Of a stretch of 64,000 nt of DNA, positions 16,483 to 24,242 are shown piece after piece (the stretch's first letter is position 1; every line of letters begins with the position of its first letter). Source of the DNA: Streptomyces sp. CHD11 (GTDB taxonomy: Bacteria > Actinomycetota > Actinomycetes > Streptomycetales > Streptomycetaceae). The stretch spans positions 186,001 through 250,000 of the forward strand of contig NZ_JABTTS010000003.1 in assembly GCF_018638295.1 (NCBI RefSeq), read 5' to 3'. The position numbers and the translations under genes were made by a program. The notes under the pieces are model-generated. The model made no database searches. It was given only the letters and a program-made list of their open reading frames with translations, and had not been told where the DNA came from.

Positions 16483-16724
16483 CGCCTCCCTGACGAACCG
16501 CCCACGGCATCTGCCGTCTTCCGCACGAGGTTATTTGACGGCCATGCGGAAGGTCACGGCGAGGCCCGCCGGAGAGACGGTGTGCCTCCCGTACGACAGT
16601 GGCGCCGGACCACCGGACCGGCGGGGCAGGGCACTTCGGCCGGCGACCGGGACCGGACCGGCTTCGGCGCACCGGGAGCGCGAGGGCCGCCGGTCCGGGC
16701 GCCGGCCCTCGCGGGGCAGCCCCG

Positions 16725-16892
16725 TCAGCGCCTGCGGGACCAGCCGGCCCCGATGCCCGCCACGTGCAGGGCCAAGGCGGTCAACCCCAGCAACATGACG
16801 TTCACCGAAGAGAACACGTCGTTGGTGCCGATCTCCGCCGCGTTGATCAGAAACGCGATGAAGAACAGTACCGCCGCGATGATACCGAGCAT
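16725..16892 (-). CDS. Small conserved two-helix membrane protein (55 aa)
   Basis: A 55-residue protein with two hydrophobic helices (L-G-I-I-A-A-V-L-F-F-I-A-F-L-I near the start and V-N-V-M-L-L-G-L-T-A-L-A-L-H near residue 35) joined by a short loop, and an R-R-R tail. The ATG at 16892 has GAGGAG seven bases upstream. The sequence is of the type seen repeatedly as a short hypothetical membrane protein in Streptomyces. Function unknown. It stands alone. Confidence 0.72.
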   Translation of the reverse strand: MLGIIAAVLFFIAFLINAAEIGTNDVFSSVNVMLLGLTALALHVAGIGAGWSRRR

Positions 16893-17147
16893 GAGCGAGC
16901 TCCTCTCGTCAGGATGAAGCCCGTATGCCCAGTCATCGCGCCCACAGACGCGCGAATACCTCGGAGAGCGGAATTCTCCGCTCGGGCCGTCGAGTTGGAC
17001 GTCGGGGACGGCACCGCGAACCGGCTGTCGGCCGGACCGGCGGGAAGACGTGCGTGGCCTCCCCTGTGCGGGTGCGTCCACCGGTGAGCGCCCGGCGGCC
17101 TCGTCGTCCCGACGGACGCCACCCGCTCCTGAGAGGAACAGCGACCC

Positions 17148-17161
17148 TTGACATCCTCCCC
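17148..17161 (+). other. IS200/IS605-end-like motif
   Basis: TTGACATCCTCCCC followed by CAGGGGAG resembles the terminal region (short GC hairpin) of IS200/IS605-type elements in actinomycetes. No transposase remains. It sits exactly where the hydrolase remnant begins. The match is short, so it could be coincidence. Confidence 0.3.
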
Positions 17162-17169
17162 CAGGGGAG

Positions 17170-17360
17170 ATCGCCCTCCCTGCTCTGGTGTGCCGGGGCG
17201 AGGAGGACACCTGGATTCCCCTGGCGAGGGACAGCAGCTCACCGACCGCATCCCGGGTGCCACGCCCGGACCGATCCCCGGTGCGGGCCACCTCGTCCAG
17301 GAGGACGCGCCCACCGAGCTCACAGCGGCTCTCCTCACGTTCCTCCAGCGGCAGGGCTGA
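17170..17360 (+). pseudogene. 3' remnant of an alpha/beta-hydrolase, frameshifted
   Basis: The first frame reads P-A-L-V-C-R-G-E-E-D-T-W-I-P-L-A-R. A one-base shift near 17226 then gives Q-Q-L-T-D-R-I-P-G-A and I-P-G-A-G-H-L-V-Q-E-D-A-P, ending in a stop at 17360. These are the acid (Glu-Glu-Asp-x-Trp) and histidine (Gly-Ala-Gly-His) segments at the C-terminal end of dehalogenase/epoxide-hydrolase-like proteins. The nucleophile half is missing. It may derive from the same family as the fragment at 4523 or the intact gene at 13578. Confidence 0.65.
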
Positions 17361-17471
17361 CACCCCACGCGCATCAGGTGCCGGCCGTCCGGCGCGGATG
17401 TTTCCGGGACGCCCGGTTGCGCAGCGGCGGCCGCGCAAACGTGTGTCCGCTACCGCTCGGCTGCGCAGCGG

Positions 17472-17504
17472 CTGTGTATCTGCTGTGTATCTGCTGTGTA
17501 TCTG
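17472..17504 (+). repeat. Three perfect 11-bp direct repeats, likely RR binding site
   Basis: CTGTGTATCTG occurs three times with no gap (17472-17482, 17483-17493, 17494-17504). It ends 113 bases before the response-regulator start. An 11-base period puts every copy on the same DNA face. OmpR/PhoB-type regulators bind direct repeats of this spacing, so autoregulation by the adjacent response regulator is inferred. Confidence 0.7.
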
Positions 17505-17617
17505 CCCTGACAGGCCGGTACCCGTAGTGGGGCCGTGACCCCGCGTCACCCACGACAAGCCGTCCGACCAGGCATGATGGAGGACCGACCTTCCGGTACC
17601 GCGCCCGATGGATCCAC

Positions 17618-18334
17618 ATGTCTGATACCTCCCCCGTCCTTCCCGTCACCGTTCTGCTCGTCGAGGACGACGAGGTGATCCGGAGATCCGTGGCCATGGC
17701 CCTGGAACGCTACGGCTACCGCGTGGAGGTTGCGGGCGACGGGCTGACGGGGCTCGAGCTCTTCCGCGAGGGTGCGCACGACCTGCTGCTGCTCGACGTG
17801 ATGCTGCCGGGCCTGGACGGCATCGGGCTGTGCCGCCGGATCAGGGAGACCAGCACGGCCCCGGTGCTGATGATGTCGGCTCGCGGCGACTCCCTCGACG
17901 TGGTCTCCGGACTGGAGGCCGGGGCCGACGACTATGTGGTCAAACCCGTCGACACCCCCGTCCTGGTGGCCCGTATCCGTTCGCTGCTCCGCCGGGCCGC
18001 CTTCACGCCGGCCGCGCAGACCGAGCGGGCCGGCCCCGCCGGGACGCCCGCCCGGCTGGTCTTCGGCGATCTGGCCATCGATCCCGCGGCCCTGGAGGTC
18101 CACCGGGGCGGTGAGGAGGTGGCGTTGGCCCCGACCGAACTGCGCCTGCTCCTCGAGTTCGCGGCACATCCGGGTGTCGTACTGAGCCGCCAGACCCTGC
18201 TGCGCAACGTGTGGGACTACGGCTGGGACGGCGACTCCCGGGTCGTCGACCTCTGCGTGCAGCGGCTGCGCAAGAAGATCGGCGCCGACCGCGTCGAAAC
18301 CGTCCGCGGCTTCGGCTACAAGCTGCGGCGCTGA
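17618..18334 (+). CDS. OmpR/PhoB-type response regulator (CseB-like)
   Basis: A 238-residue two-component response regulator. The receiver domain (residues ~10-125) has the acidic pair E-D-D near 17, the phosphorylated Asp in L-L-L-D-V-M-L-P-G (about 60) and Lys in V-V-K-P-V. The winged-helix output domain (about 145-238) ends in R-L-R-K-K-I and G-F-G-Y-K-L. The receiver resembles CseB of the Streptomyces envelope-stress system, but Pro-Val-Asp replaces the usual Pro-Phe-Asp after the Lys. It is followed 15 bases later by its kinase and then by two envelope genes, which fits a cell-wall stress role. Tandem 11-bp repeats upstream suggest autoregulation. Confidence 0.92.
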   Translation: MSDTSPVLPVTVLLVEDDEVIRRSVAMALERYGYRVEVAGDGLTGLELFREGAHDLLLLDVMLPGLDGIGLCRRIRETSTAPVLMMSARGDSLDVVSGLEAGADDYVVKPVDTPVLVARIRSLLRRAAFTPAAQTERAGPAGTPARLVFGDLAIDPAALEVHRGGEEVALAPTELRLLLEFAAHPGVVLSRQTLLRNVWDYGWDGDSRVVDLCVQRLRKKIGADRVETVRGFGYKLRR

Positions 18335-18349
18335 CCCCGGGAACGCCTG

Positions 18350-19627
18350 ATGTCGATCGTGCGCGCACTGCTGAACCTCCGCTCGGTGCACTGGAAGGTC
18401 ATCGGCCTGGTGGCCCTGGCCTGTACCGCGATGGCCCTCACCGTCGGCCTGCTCGTGCACAGGTCGACACTGGACCGGTCCATGCACGAGGGCGCGGCCA
18501 AGGCCATCAGCACACTGGACAGGGAGATCCGGGACGCCCGTACCACCGGTGGGGCTCCGCCGTCGGCGACGCCCGGCGAGCTTCCGGCGTCCCTTCTTCG
18601 GCAGGTGGAACGGAACGGCAGCGGAACGCTCTACGAGAACGAGCCCCCGGCACCCGTCTTCTGGGCGGCACGGAGGGAGGGCGGGCAGCTGTACGCGATC
18701 CGGACCGACATGACCGCCGACCTGCTCACCCGGCAGGCCCTGGACCGGCACCTGTGGAAGTACTCCCTGCTCACGCTGGGCGTCGTGGTCCCGGTGACGG
18801 CGCTGGCCACCGAGGTGCCGGCCAGACGGCTGCGCCGGGTGGCCCGGACGGCGCGCAGCATCGCGGAGGGGGATCTGGACGCACGGACCGCCATGGGTTG
18901 TTGGGGCGGTGACGAGATCACCGAGATCTCGGCCACGGTCGACTCCATGGCCGACAGTCTGCAGGAACGCATCACCGGTGAGCAGCGCTTCACCGCCGAT
19001 GTCGCGCACGAGCTGCGCACACCGCTGATGGGGCTGGTCACCTCCGCCGGTCTGCTCCCCGAGGGTGAGGCGACCGAACTGGTGCGAGACCGGGTCCGGG
19101 TGCTGCGGGACCTGGTCGAGGACCTGCTGGAGATCTCCCGTCTCGACGCGGGCGCCGAGCGGTTCCGGCCGCGGGAGGTGGCCCTGGCCGAGCTGGTCGA
19201 GGAGTCGGTGGCGAGAACGGGGCTCACCGCGACGGTGAGCGCCGTCGGCGTCCCGGTCGCGCAGACGGACCCGCGCCGACTGGACCGTATCGTCGCCAAT
19301 CTGGTCGTCAACGCCCACCGGCACGGTGCCCGGCCCGTGGAGATCACCGTCTCCGGCCGGACGATCACCGTACGGGACCACGGACCGGGATTTCCGCCGG
19401 ATCTCCTCGCGAACGGACCCCAGCGGTTCCGTACGGGCGCGGCCGAACGGGGCCGCGGCCACGGTCTGGGGCTCACGATCGCCCGGGGCCAGGCCACGGT
19501 GATCGGGGCGGCCCTGAACCTCATGAACGACCCCGCGGACGGCGGGGCGGTCGCGGTCGTGCGCCTGCCGGCAACGGCTCCCGCGGACCTGTGCGAGGCG
19601 GGTCCCAGCGGTTCCGCGCGGCCCTAG
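18350..19627 (+). CDS. Membrane sensor histidine kinase (CseC-like)
   Basis: A 425-residue sensor kinase. Two membrane segments (about residues 16-36 and 138-160) flank a ~100-residue extracytoplasmic sensor. A HAMP-like linker (about 160-212) leads to the H-box D-V-A-H-E-L-R-T-P (phospho-His near 221). The ATPase domain has the N-box N-L-V-V-N-A-H-R-H-G (about 324) and the G-boxes D-H-G-P-G-F and G-H-G-L-G-L-T-I-A (about 345-375). It begins 15 bases after the response-regulator gene and is clearly its partner. The signal is unknown. Downstream carboxypeptidase and VanJ-like genes suggest it monitors wall damage or lipid II-cycle stress. Confidence 0.93.
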   Translation: MSIVRALLNLRSVHWKVIGLVALACTAMALTVGLLVHRSTLDRSMHEGAAKAISTLDREIRDARTTGGAPPSATPGELPASLLRQVERNGSGTLYENEPPAPVFWAARREGGQLYAIRTDMTADLLTRQALDRHLWKYSLLTLGVVVPVTALATEVPARRLRRVARTARSIAEGDLDARTAMGCWGGDEITEISATVDSMADSLQERITGEQRFTADVAHELRTPLMGLVTSAGLLPEGEATELVRDRVRVLRDLVEDLLEISRLDAGAERFRPREVALAELVEESVARTGLTATVSAVGVPVAQTDPRRLDRIVANLVVNAHRHGARPVEITVSGRTITVRDHGPGFPPDLLANGPQRFRTGAAERGRGHGLGLTIARGQATVIGAALNLMNDPADGGAVAVVRLPATAPADLCEAGPSGSARP

Positions 19628-19786
19628 ACACGCCCCGTCCTCTCCGCCGCGCCGGCCGGCCCGCTGATACACGACGGATGGTTTCCCGAGGGCTCACAGC
19701 GCTCCGGCATCCGTCGTCCGGACGCATCGCGCCAGCAGCCTTGCTGCCGTACTCGTCCTGTGCGTCAGCTCCGGAGGTCGCTTCCG

Positions 19787-20761
19787 ATGTTCCTTCCCCC
19801 CGCCCGCCGCCCCCGCACCGTGGTCGGTGTGACGGCCCTGCTTCTCCTGGTCGCACTGGGTATCGTCGTCACCCTGGTGTGGCCCGGCCCCGGGGCCGTC
19901 CGCGATCACGGTGTCTCCTCCCCCCGTACGGACGCCGGCCGGCCCGCGGCCGGGGAGGGGTCCGACGTGGCGTGGCCGGGGGACGGCCAGAGCGCCGTCG
20001 CGCTGGAGGGCAGAGGTTCCCTGGGGGTGCGGGGCGAACGGCGGCCGGTACCGATCGCGAGTCTGACGAAGGTGATGACCGCCCACGTCATCCTCACCGG
20101 ACATCCGCTGCGACCGGGTGAGCGGGGCCCCCGGATCGAGGTGGACCGGCAGGCCGCCCACGAGGTGGGGGTCGGGGGCGAGTCGACGGTACCCGTCCGG
20201 GCCGGCGACCGGTACACCGAACGACAGCTTCTGGAGCTGCTGTTGATCCCATCGGGGAACAACATCGCCCGTCTGCTGGCCCGTTGGGACTCCGGCAGTC
20301 AGGAGGCCTTCGTGCTCAAGATGCGGCGGGCCGCGCGCGACCTGGGCATGACCGACACCACCTACACCGGAGCCAGCGGTATCGAGGTGACGACGACGAG
20401 CACGGCGGTCGACCAGTTGAGGCTGGCCCGGCAGGTGATGAGGAATCCCGTGTTCCGTGACATCGTGGCCACCCGGACGGTCACCGTCCCCGGCGCGGGT
20501 CCGGTCTCCAACACCAATACGCTGCTGGGCACTTCGGGCGTCATCGGTCTCAAGACCGGCTCCAGCACCCCGGCGGGCGGCAATCTCCTGTGGGCCTGCG
20601 AGGTCCGCGTCGGTGACCGCGACCTGATGATGCTGGGCGCGGTCCTGCACCAGCGGGCCGGCACCACCGCCGGTGAGGGGCTGCGGGCGGCACTGGACAA
20701 CAGCCGTGCGCTGATCGACGGGCTGCGCGGCCGGCTGGCCTCCCCCCGGTCGGAGGGCTGA
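19787..20761 (+). CDS. D-alanyl-D-alanine carboxypeptidase (S11/PBP family)
   Basis: A 324-residue membrane-anchored penicillin-binding-type carboxypeptidase that removes the terminal D-Ala from peptidoglycan stems. One N-terminal membrane helix (about 13-37) is followed by the active-site motifs S-L-T-K (about 91), S-G-N (about 156) and K-T-G (about 257) in the order of family S11. The start at 19787 has GGAGGT eight bases upstream. It follows a two-component system and overlaps functionally with the VanJ-like gene 6 bases downstream, so the four genes are probably one unit. Trimming D-Ala-D-Ala could lower binding of glycopeptides; that role is inference. Confidence 0.9.
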   Translation: MFLPPARRPRTVVGVTALLLLVALGIVVTLVWPGPGAVRDHGVSSPRTDAGRPAAGEGSDVAWPGDGQSAVALEGRGSLGVRGERRPVPIASLTKVMTAHVILTGHPLRPGERGPRIEVDRQAAHEVGVGGESTVPVRAGDRYTERQLLELLLIPSGNNIARLLARWDSGSQEAFVLKMRRAARDLGMTDTTYTGASGIEVTTTSTAVDQLRLARQVMRNPVFRDIVATRTVTVPGAGPVSNTNTLLGTSGVIGLKTGSSTPAGGNLLWACEVRVGDRDLMMLGAVLHQRAGTTAGEGLRAALDNSRALIDGLRGRLASPRSEG

Positions 20762-20767
20762 ACGAGG

Positions 20768-21832
20768 ATGGCCACGACACGCACCGGCGCCTCGACAGCC
20801 CGCGAGGGACAGGCGCTGACCCCGGACGCGGCGGCGGGTCCGCCGGAGGACACCCAGGCGCCGCCGGCACCGCCGTCGTCCGGGCGGTTCCGGCCGCGAC
20901 GGTCGCCGTACGCGGGAGCCGTGACGACCGGACTCGCCGTCCTTCTCGCCGCGGTGGTGACGGCCCACGACCGGGTGCCCGACACCCCGTGGCACCTGGG
21001 AAGTCTGGTCGAGACGCTGTTGCCCTGGACAGCCCTCGCGATCCCCGCACTGACCGCCGCGGCGCTGCTGCGCCGGTCCCGGGTGGCGACGGTGTCCCTG
21101 CTCCTGCCGGTCACGGTCTGGCTCACGGTCTTCGGCGGCACCCTCACCGACAAGTCGTCGCCGGGCGGAGATCTCACCGTGGTCAGCCACAACGTCAACC
21201 AGGACAATCCCGATCCGGAGGGCACGGTACGCGGCCTGGTCGCGTCCGGGGCGGACGTCCTGGCGCTGGTGGAACTGGGCCCCGCCACGGCACCCGCATA
21301 CGAGCGTGCCCTGGCCCCCGCCTATCCGTACCACTTCTACGAGGGCACGGTGGGTCTCTGGAGCACCCACCCCCTCCGGGACGCCCACTCGCTGCCGATC
21401 ATGCCGTGGACCCGGGCGATGCGCGCCACGGTGGAAACCCCGGAAGGCCCCCTGGCCGCCTACGTCGTGCATCTGCCGTCGGTTCGGGTCAACTCCGCCG
21501 GATTCACCACGGGCGCACGTGACGAGGCACTCCGCCGTCTCACGGCGGAGTTGCCGGCCGAGGACGCGCGACCCGTCGTCGTCATGGGTGACTTCAACGG
21601 CGTCGGCGGGGATCGCGCGCTGCGCCCCCTCACCCGGCACTTCGACGAGGTCCAGTCCACGGCCGGTGCGGGCTTCGGGTTCACCTGGCCGTCACGTTTC
21701 CCGATGGTGCGGATCGACCAGATCTTCGTGAAGGGCGCGAAGGCCACCTCGGCCCGGACCCTGCCCGCGACGGCGAGCGACCACCTTCCGGTGGCCGCAC
21801 GCCTCGACCTCGGCCCCGCAGCTCCGGCGTGA
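20768..21832 (+). CDS. VanJ-like membrane EEP-family phosphatase
   Basis: A 354-residue protein with a Pro-rich cytoplasmic head (about 1-45), three membrane helices (about 48-70, 80-102, 104-124) and an exposed endonuclease/exonuclease/phosphatase domain. That domain has V-V-S-H-N-V-N (about 140), L-A-L-V-E-L (about 167, catalytic Glu), V-V-H-L-P-S (about 236), V-M-G-D-F-N-G-V (about 275) and A-S-D-H-L-P-V (about 337). This is the architecture of VanJ and related Streptomyces proteins, reported to confer teicoplanin resistance and to act on undecaprenyl pyrophosphate. It starts 6 bases after the carboxypeptidase gene. Role in wall-antibiotic tolerance is inferred from family and operon. Confidence 0.85.
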   Translation: MATTRTGASTAREGQALTPDAAAGPPEDTQAPPAPPSSGRFRPRRSPYAGAVTTGLAVLLAAVVTAHDRVPDTPWHLGSLVETLLPWTALAIPALTAAALLRRSRVATVSLLLPVTVWLTVFGGTLTDKSSPGGDLTVVSHNVNQDNPDPEGTVRGLVASGADVLALVELGPATAPAYERALAPAYPYHFYEGTVGLWSTHPLRDAHSLPIMPWTRAMRATVETPEGPLAAYVVHLPSVRVNSAGFTTGARDEALRRLTAELPAEDARPVVVMGDFNGVGGDRALRPLTRHFDEVQSTAGAGFGFTWPSRFPMVRIDQIFVKGAKATSARTLPATASDHLPVAARLDLGPAAPA

Positions 21833-21894
21833 CCTCACGCGTGTACCTGCGTCGTTCCACCGCGGCCCTCGTGCCCGGGCAGCGCGCCGCCGGT

Positions 21895-22893
21895 TCAGCG
21901 GGCGGCGAGGAGTGCGAGGGTGTCGATCACACGGTTCGAGAAGCCCCACTCGTTGTCGTACCAGGCGACCACCTTGATGTGCCGGCCGTCCACGCGGGTC
22001 AGGGCCGAATCGAAGATCGACGACGCCGGGTTGCCGGTGATGTCGGACGACACCAGCGGGTCCTCCGAGTACTCGAGCACTCCGGCGAGCGGCCCCCGCG
22101 CCGCGGCCCGGTACGCGTCCAGTACGTCCTCGCGCGTGACGTCCCGGCCGACGGTCGTGTTGAGCTCGACGATCGAACCCACCGGAACGGGCACCCGGAT
22201 CGAGTCGCCCGACAGCTTGCCGTCGAGGCCGGGCAGCACGAGACCGATCGCCTTGGCGGCGCCCGTCGTCGTCGGCACGATGTTGACGGCCGCGGCGCGG
22301 GCCCGGCGGGCGTCGCGGTGCGGACCGTCCTGCAGGTTCTGCTCCTGGGTGTAGGCGTGCACGGTCGTCATGAATCCGTGCTCGATGCCCGCGAGTTCGT
22401 CGAGGACCGCGGCCAGTGGAGCGAGCGCGTTGGTCGTGCACGAGGCGTTGGAGACGATGGTGTGCAGTTCCGGGTCGTAGGCGTCGCTGTTCACGCCGTA
22501 CGCCAGTGTGATGTCGGCACCGTCCGACGGCGCGCTGACCAGGACCTTCCTCGCGCCGGCGTCGAGGTGGGCCCGAGCAGCCGTGGCGGAGGTGAAGCGA
22601 CCGGTCGCCTCCAGCACGATGTCGACGCCGAGTTCGGCCCACGGCAGCCGGGCCGGCTCCCGCTCGGCGAGCACCGTCACGCGGTGGCCGTCGACGACGA
22701 GAGCGTTCCCGTCGACGGTGACCGGCCGGCCGAGCCGGCCCGCGGTCGTGTCGTAGGCGAGCAGCCGCGCCAGAGTGGCCGGCTCCGTCAGGTCGTTGAC
22801 GGCCACGACCTCCAGGGTGCTGTCGCGCTCGAGCAGCGCGCGCAGCACGTTGCGTCCGATGCGGCCGAATCCGTTGATCGCGATGCGAGTCAT
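21895..22893 (-). CDS. gap: Type I glyceraldehyde-3-phosphate dehydrogenase
   Basis: A 332-residue GAPDH that converts glyceraldehyde-3-phosphate to 1,3-bisphosphoglycerate with NAD(P) in glycolysis. The Rossmann start is M-T-R-I-A-I-N-G-F-G-R-I-G-R-N. The catalytic Cys is in S-N-A-S-C-T-T-N (about 151), the His in the H-A-Y-T segment, and the C-terminal W-Y-D-N-E-W-G-F-S-N motif is intact. The acidic Asp in A-V-N-D-L (about 34) points to NAD specificity. It is not beside pgk/tpi, so it is probably an additional paralogue rather than the main glycolytic copy. A GlxA-type regulator lies 110 bases upstream on the same strand. Confidence 0.93.
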   Translation of the reverse strand: MTRIAINGFGRIGRNVLRALLERDSTLEVVAVNDLTEPATLARLLAYDTTAGRLGRPVTVDGNALVVDGHRVTVLAEREPARLPWAELGVDIVLEATGRFTSATAARAHLDAGARKVLVSAPSDGADITLAYGVNSDAYDPELHTIVSNASCTTNALAPLAAVLDELAGIEHGFMTTVHAYTQEQNLQDGPHRDARRARAAAVNIVPTTTGAAKAIGLVLPGLDGKLSGDSIRVPVPVGSIVELNTTVGRDVTREDVLDAYRAAARGPLAGVLEYSEDPLVSSDITGNPASSIFDSALTRVDGRHIKVVAWYDNEWGFSNRVIDTLALLAAR

Positions 22894-23003
22894 GTGCGGG
22901 GTCCCTTCGTGTCGTCCCCTGCCAGGGTCGCGCCCGGTCCGGCCCGGTGGCAGCGGCACGAACGCCACGGTTCGAAAGGATCGCGCCAACCGCGGGCGGG
23001 ACC

Positions 23004-23960
23004 CTAGTCGACCCGGGTGAAAGTGCGCCGGTACTCGCTCGGAGTGGTGCCGAGGATCCGCTGGAAGTGCAGGCGCAGATTGGCCCCCGTGCCCAGGCCG
23101 ACGTCGGCGGCGATCTGTTCGACACTCAGTTGCGAGCGCTCCAGCAACTCGCGGGCCACGTCGATGCGGGCGCGCATCACCCATTGCATCGGTGTGTAGC
23201 CCGTGTCCTCGACGAAGCGGCGTGAGAACGTCCGCGGCGACACCGCCGCGTGCCGGGCGAGTTCGCCGAGGGTGAGGGGTTCACCGAGCCGGCGCAGCGC
23301 CCATTCGCGGGTGGCGGCGAACCGCTCGCCGAGTTGCTCGGGCAGGCTGCGCGGGACGTACTGGGCCTGGCCGCCGCTGCGATAGGGCGCCGCGACCAGG
23401 CGCCGGGCCGCGTGGTGGGAAGCGGCGACGCCGAGGTCGCCGCGCAGGATGTGCAGGCACAGGTCGATGCCGGAGGCGGCGCCGGCCGACGTCAGGACGC
23501 TGCCTTCGTCGACGAACAGCACGTTCTCGTCCACCCGGACCGACGGGTGCCGGGCCGCGAGCGCCCGGGTGTAGTGCCAGTGGGTCGTGGCCCGCTTGCC
23601 GTCGAGCGCTCCCGTGGCAGCCAGGGTGAAGGCACCCGTGGAGATGGCCGCGAGCCGCGCACCCCGCCGATGGGCGGCGATCAGCGCCTCGACGACGGCC
23701 CGCGGCGGGTCCTCGCGGTCCGGGAAGCGATAGCCGGGGATGAAGACGATGTCGGCCCATTCGAGCGTCTCGAGCCCTTGGGCGACGTGGTACGACAGAC
23801 CGTCGCCACCGGCGACCGGCCCCGGGGCCGCGCCGCACACCCGCACCTCGTACGGCATGCTCGCCCGGGTCGTGAACACCTGGGCGGGAATCCCGACGTC
23901 GAGGGGCTTGGCGCCTTCGGAGACGAGGACGGCGACGCGGCGCAGGCGGGAAGCAGGCAC
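23004..23960 (-). CDS. GlxA-type AraC regulator (DJ-1/PfpI + HTH)
   Basis: This 318-residue regulator has an N-terminal DJ-1/PfpI glutamine-amidotransferase-like domain (about 8-175) and a C-terminal AraC double helix-turn-helix (about 215-315, with P-R-T-F-S-R-R-F and a final G-x-T-P-S-E-Y-R-R-T). In most relatives the nucleophile elbow is S-V-C-T-G-A-F; here it reads A-I-S-T-G-A-F, so the Cys is replaced by Ser and the domain is probably only a sensor. It lies directly upstream of the GAPDH gene on the same strand, so GAPDH is a plausible target. That link is inference. Confidence 0.9.
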   Translation of the reverse strand: MPASRLRRVAVLVSEGAKPLDVGIPAQVFTTRASMPYEVRVCGAAPGPVAGGDGLSYHVAQGLETLEWADIVFIPGYRFPDREDPPRAVVEALIAAHRRGARLAAISTGAFTLAATGALDGKRATTHWHYTRALAARHPSVRVDENVLFVDEGSVLTSAGAASGIDLCLHILRGDLGVAASHHAARRLVAAPYRSGGQAQYVPRSLPEQLGERFAATREWALRRLGEPLTLGELARHAAVSPRTFSRRFVEDTGYTPMQWVMRARIDVARELLERSQLSVEQIAADVGLGTGANLRLHFQRILGTTPSEYRRTFTRVD

Positions 23961-24242
23961 GGGGGAAGCGTAGGCGAACCGCGGCGGGGCGGCCCCGGCC
24001 CGGGTACGCCGTGGAGGGCCGTCGAGTCGTGAGGGAGGCCGGCAGCCCGCCGCCCACCACCGGTCGCCGGTCGCCGGTCAACCGCCCAGGCAACCGGTAC
24101 GGAGGATGGTCCGGGCGTTCCGGCCGGAAGGCCGGAGTGTGTCGGGGAGGCACGGCCGGGCACGGTGTGCCGTCCCATGAGGCCAGGGGTGGCGGACTCG
24201 CTCCGGTCCTGGTTCCGCCTCCTCCTGTGCAGGGCTCCCGCG

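Larger units (their letters stand above)
16893..17617. other. Intergenic region with gene debris and repeats
   Basis: 725 bases without an intact gene. It holds an IS200/IS605-end-like motif (17148-17161), a frameshifted hydrolase tail (17170-17360) and three perfect 11-bp repeats before the response regulator (17472-17504). The first ~240 bases show nothing recognisable. Confidence 0.6.
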
